A stretch of 64,000 nt of DNA, from positions 48,559,276 through 48,623,275 of the forward strand of contig NC_063168.1 of assembly GCF_023159225.1 (NCBI RefSeq). Reading direction: 5' to 3'. A program made the position numbers and the translations under genes. Source of the DNA: Perognathus longimembris pacificus (Eukaryota > Chordata > Mammalia > Rodentia > Heteromyidae). The notes under the pieces are model-generated. The model was not told the origin of the DNA. It ran no database searches and was given only the letters and a program-made list of their open reading frames with translations. This document shows positions 34,676 through 64,000 of this stretch, in pieces; within the stretch, counting starts at the first letter, position 1; every line of letters begins with the position of its first letter.

Positions 34676-34884
34676 GGGCTGGGGATATGGCCTAGTGGCG
34701 AGAGCGCTTGCCTCGTATACATGAGGCCCTGGGTTCGATTCCCCAGCACCACATATACAGAAAACGGCCAGAAGTGGCGCTGTGGCTCAAGTGGCAGAGT
34801 GCTAGCCTTGAGCAAAAAGGAAGCCAGGGACAGTGCTCAGGCCCTGAGTCCAAGGCCCAGGACTGGCCAAAAAAAAAAAAAAAA
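34676..34884 (+). mobile_element. Type A SINE
   Basis: Near-consensus copy with target-site duplication aaaagctaYataca; young. Confidence 0.9.
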
Positions 34885-35334
34885 AGCTACATACAACCTT
34901 GGAAATATTTCTGCTAGCCCCTGTGTGAAGCTTTGGCTCTCTTATCTACAGGTCATCCTTCTTAGACTTATTCCTTGAAAAGTGACATTTTAAAGAAACA
35001 TGCCAGTCTCACAGGGAATGACAATTAACACTAGTCATGGTAGAACACTGAGCCTCTAGTATAGGACCCAGGGATGTGCATTTTAAAGAAATGCTTTCTG
35101 GTACATCCTGAGCCTCAACTGTGAAAGCCTGAAATCAGGCCCTCTGGTAATTTCCTACTAGCTACAGCTCAGTACTCCTTTTAGAAGAGACAGGTCCAAC
35201 ACAGACACTTACCTTTACATATAAAACTATTATCACCAACTACTTTTGCTTTCATATTCCCAAGAACATATAAACCAAAACTTTACACATACTGACCTGA
35301 ACAACTTACTTAGAAGTAAGTGGTAAAAGATTCT

Positions 35335-35340
35335 TTTATT
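35335..35340 (-). promoter_or_regulatory. DYNC2LI1: DYNC2LI1 poly(A) signal
   Basis: AATAAA on the minus strand, about 210 bp past the DYNC2LI1 stop codon. Confidence 0.55.
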
Positions 35341-35550
35341 TAAAAAACTATTTCAAGTAGTTACTCAATGTTTTCCCTTTTAAAAGACTCTAGAATATTT
35401 AGAGAGTCACACTGGAATAAGAAGTTAAGCTTTGCTCCTGAGAAAATGAATGTCTTAACTTTTGTCACATATTTATACAATACTTATTAATAAGATAATC
35501 TTACTTGAATTTAGAAAGGAAGAAATAAACACATAATAGTTGAGTTAAGC

Positions 35551-62622
<27,072 letters not shown>

Positions 62623-62703
62623 GGTGGCTGGCTGTGCGACCCCAGATGTGGCCGGCTGGGTGCGGGGTCCAGCCAAGAACTCCGTGGGCCACGAGCTCCG
62701 AAA

Positions 62704-62736
62704 TCAGCCGGCGACCGCCGACTCCTCGGTTGCCAT
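62704..62736 (-). other. possible 10-codon uORF of DYNC2LI1
   Basis: ATG at 62736 reads MATEESAVAG then TGA at 62704, 81 nt before the main ATG. Its ATG lies inside the X-box-like motif, so it may be upstream of the transcription start and never transcribed. Confidence 0.25.
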
Positions 62737-62742
62737 GACAGC
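62729..62742 (+). promoter_or_regulatory. RFX X-box-like motif, DYNC2LI1 promoter
   Basis: GTTGCC-AT-GACAGC: the left half-site is perfect and the right half matches 4 of 6 positions of the palindromic GTTGCCATGGCAAC. It lies 107 bp upstream of the DYNC2LI1 ATG. RFX factors drive ciliary genes, and the worm orthologue of this gene (xbx-1) is named for its X-box. Confidence 0.65.
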
Positions 62743-62774
62743 GACGTCCTAGACGCCGGTGCGTGTGGAAATGG

Positions 62775-62794
62775 TATCATGGGAAATGTAGTTC
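62775..62794 (+). promoter_or_regulatory. ZNF143/SBS-like motif
   Basis: TCATGGGAAATGTAGTTC resembles the ZNF143 consensus (TGGGAATTGTAGT) on this strand, about 155 bp upstream of the start codon. It is a frequent core-promoter element of TATA-less CpG promoters. Confidence 0.55.
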
Positions 62795-62985
62795 TCGAAG
62801 CTCCTTTTCGAGTCTGGCATCTGTCAACCCCTGCGAGGCAAAATAACGGGGTGTCAGTACTTACAAGGGTGGGGGCTAAAGGCAACGAACGGTTCCCGGG
62901 CTTGAAGTGTTATTTTGCGAAAAACTATGTTTACTTAGCCAAGTAGAATTTTAGAGTTCAGTCTCCCCAAGATCTGAGGCAAAAG

Positions 62986-63190
62986 CAGAGGAATGTGGCT
63001 TAGCGGTAGAGTGCTTGCCTAGCGTGCATGAAGCCCTGGGTTCGATTCCTCAGCACCACATACACAGAAAAAGCCAGAGGTAGTGCTGTGGCTCAAGTGG
63101 TAGAATGCTAGCCTTGAGCAAAAAGAAGCCAGGAACAGTGCTCAGGCCTTGAGTCCAAGCCCAGGATTGGCGGGGTGGAGGAGAAGAAGA
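62986..63190 (+). mobile_element. Type A SINE
   Basis: Direct copy upstream of DYNC2LI1; the first bases of the left monomer are altered. GAAGAA tail. Confidence 0.85.
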
Positions 63191-63269
63191 AGAAATTTTC
63201 TTCCTTTGGGAGAGGCCTTTCATCCCACTCCCTGCCCTCACTGCCCACTCCCCTACCTTTGGCCCAAAT

Positions 63270-63320
63270 AAATGGATTTTACTCTGAAAAGTAAATGCAT
63301 TTTACTCTGAAAAATGTTCT
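63270..63320 (+). repeat. tandem duplication of about 23 bp
   Basis: 'atggattttactctgaaaag' then 'atgcattttactctgaaaaa'. Confidence 0.8.
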
Positions 63321-63624
63321 TATTGAGTACCAGCTACTTGCCGGGAGTCTGTGCTTTTTCTCATCTTTCACTTTTTGTCACATAGCCAGAATTAAGGAAT
63401 GGAAGTTCTGATGATTTATTTAAAAAATAGAATATTTATGCCTTAAAACTTAAAGTAAGGCATGTGATTTTAATCTTTCTCAACATTCTGAATGTTTAAT
63501 TGTGTCATGTTTTATGCAGCAGTAGCACATTATTTATTAATAAGTTAATGAGGCATGTACATCTTCTATATACTTCATTTACTTCATGAATGCAATTTTT
63601 GTTTGAACTTTGATCTCTAAGAAT

Positions 63625-63834
63625 TTTTTTTTTTTTTTTTTTGGCCAGTCCTGGGCCTTGGACTCAGGGCCTGAGCACTGTCCCTGGCTTCTTCCCGCTC
63701 AAGGCTAGCACTCTGCCACTTGAGCCACAGCGCTGCTTCTGGACGTTTTCTGTATATGTGGTGCTGGGGAATCAAACCTAGGGCCTCGTGTATCCGAGGC
63801 AGGCACTCTTGCCACTAGGCTATATCCCCAGCCC
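63625..63834 (-). mobile_element. Type A SINE, young subfamily
   Basis: Nearly identical to 3377-3569; target-site duplication aagaattttt. Confidence 0.9.
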
Positions 63835-64000
63835 AAGAATTTTTAAGTCAATATAAAACACTAGGTTATTAATATATGAAAGGCCTTTAATTACACAGGG
63901 TAAGGAGTAGAGAAAGAAGACAAGATGCTAACCCTTGGGAAAGGCATACAGTTAATTATAATTTTGTTTGAAAGTGTTGGTGAAAGTTTCTTGGCAGTGA

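Noticed and set aside
62900..64000. 3' end of PLEKHH2, the expected upstream neighbour
   Set aside because: No coding segment or gene-like 3' end is visible; only SINEs and AT-rich DNA.

Overview
This is a piece of a rodent nuclear genome. Genes are split into short exons with GT-AG introns, coding sequence is sparse, and the introns are full of SINEs, L1 tails and microsatellites. Two SINE types dominate. Type A is about 190 bp: an ID-like (tRNA-Ala-type) left monomer followed by a right monomer that ends 'cccaggactggc' plus an A tail. Type B is about 220 bp: a B1/7SL-like left part ('cctgtaatcctagctactcaggaggctgag' style) joined to the same right monomer. Type A agrees with my memory of the IDL-Geo SINE of Geomyoidea (kangaroo rats, pocket mice, pocket gophers), so I infer a geomyoid rodent. 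I could not check this against a database.

Three genes are present, in the order and orientation known from mammalian 2p21-type synteny. (1) ABCG8, minus strand, at the left edge: only coding exons 2 (1354-1455) and 1 (8357-8419) lie in the window; the rest is beyond base 1. (2) ABCG5, plus strand, complete: 13 coding exons from 8795 to 32050, joining without a frameshift into 652 codons. (3) DYNC2LI1, minus strand, complete: 13 coding exons from 62622 down to 35551, joining into 351 codons. ABCG8 and ABCG5 are head to head with 375 bp between their start codons. They encode the two halves of the sterol exporter (sterolin-1/-2) of liver and gut. ABCG5 and DYNC2LI1 are tail to tail across about 3.5 kb. 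DYNC2LI1 is the light intermediate chain of the intraflagellar-transport dynein-2 and has no functional link to the sterol pair.

Layout: 1-8420 ABCG8 exons 1-2 and intron 1; 8420-8794 shared bidirectional promoter; 8795-32050 ABCG5, with its 3' UTR running to a poly(A) signal near 32935; 32940-35335 intergenic; 35335-62622 DYNC2LI1; 62620-62900 GC-rich DYNC2LI1 promoter with an RFX X-box-like and a ZNF143-like element; 62900-64000 upstream flank with two SINEs. The rest is interspersed repeats: about 60 SINEs, about nine L1 fragments (mostly 3' ends), two MaLR-type LTRs (one split by an L1) and many simple repeats.

I found no new gene system. The points most worth checking are the X-box in the DYNC2LI1 promoter, a stronger in-frame second donor after ABCG5 exon 4 beside a poly-C tract, a possible intronic terminal exon in DYNC2LI1, an unidentified coding-like relic at about 47.0 kb, and the exchange of one right monomer between two SINE families, with three nested insertions.
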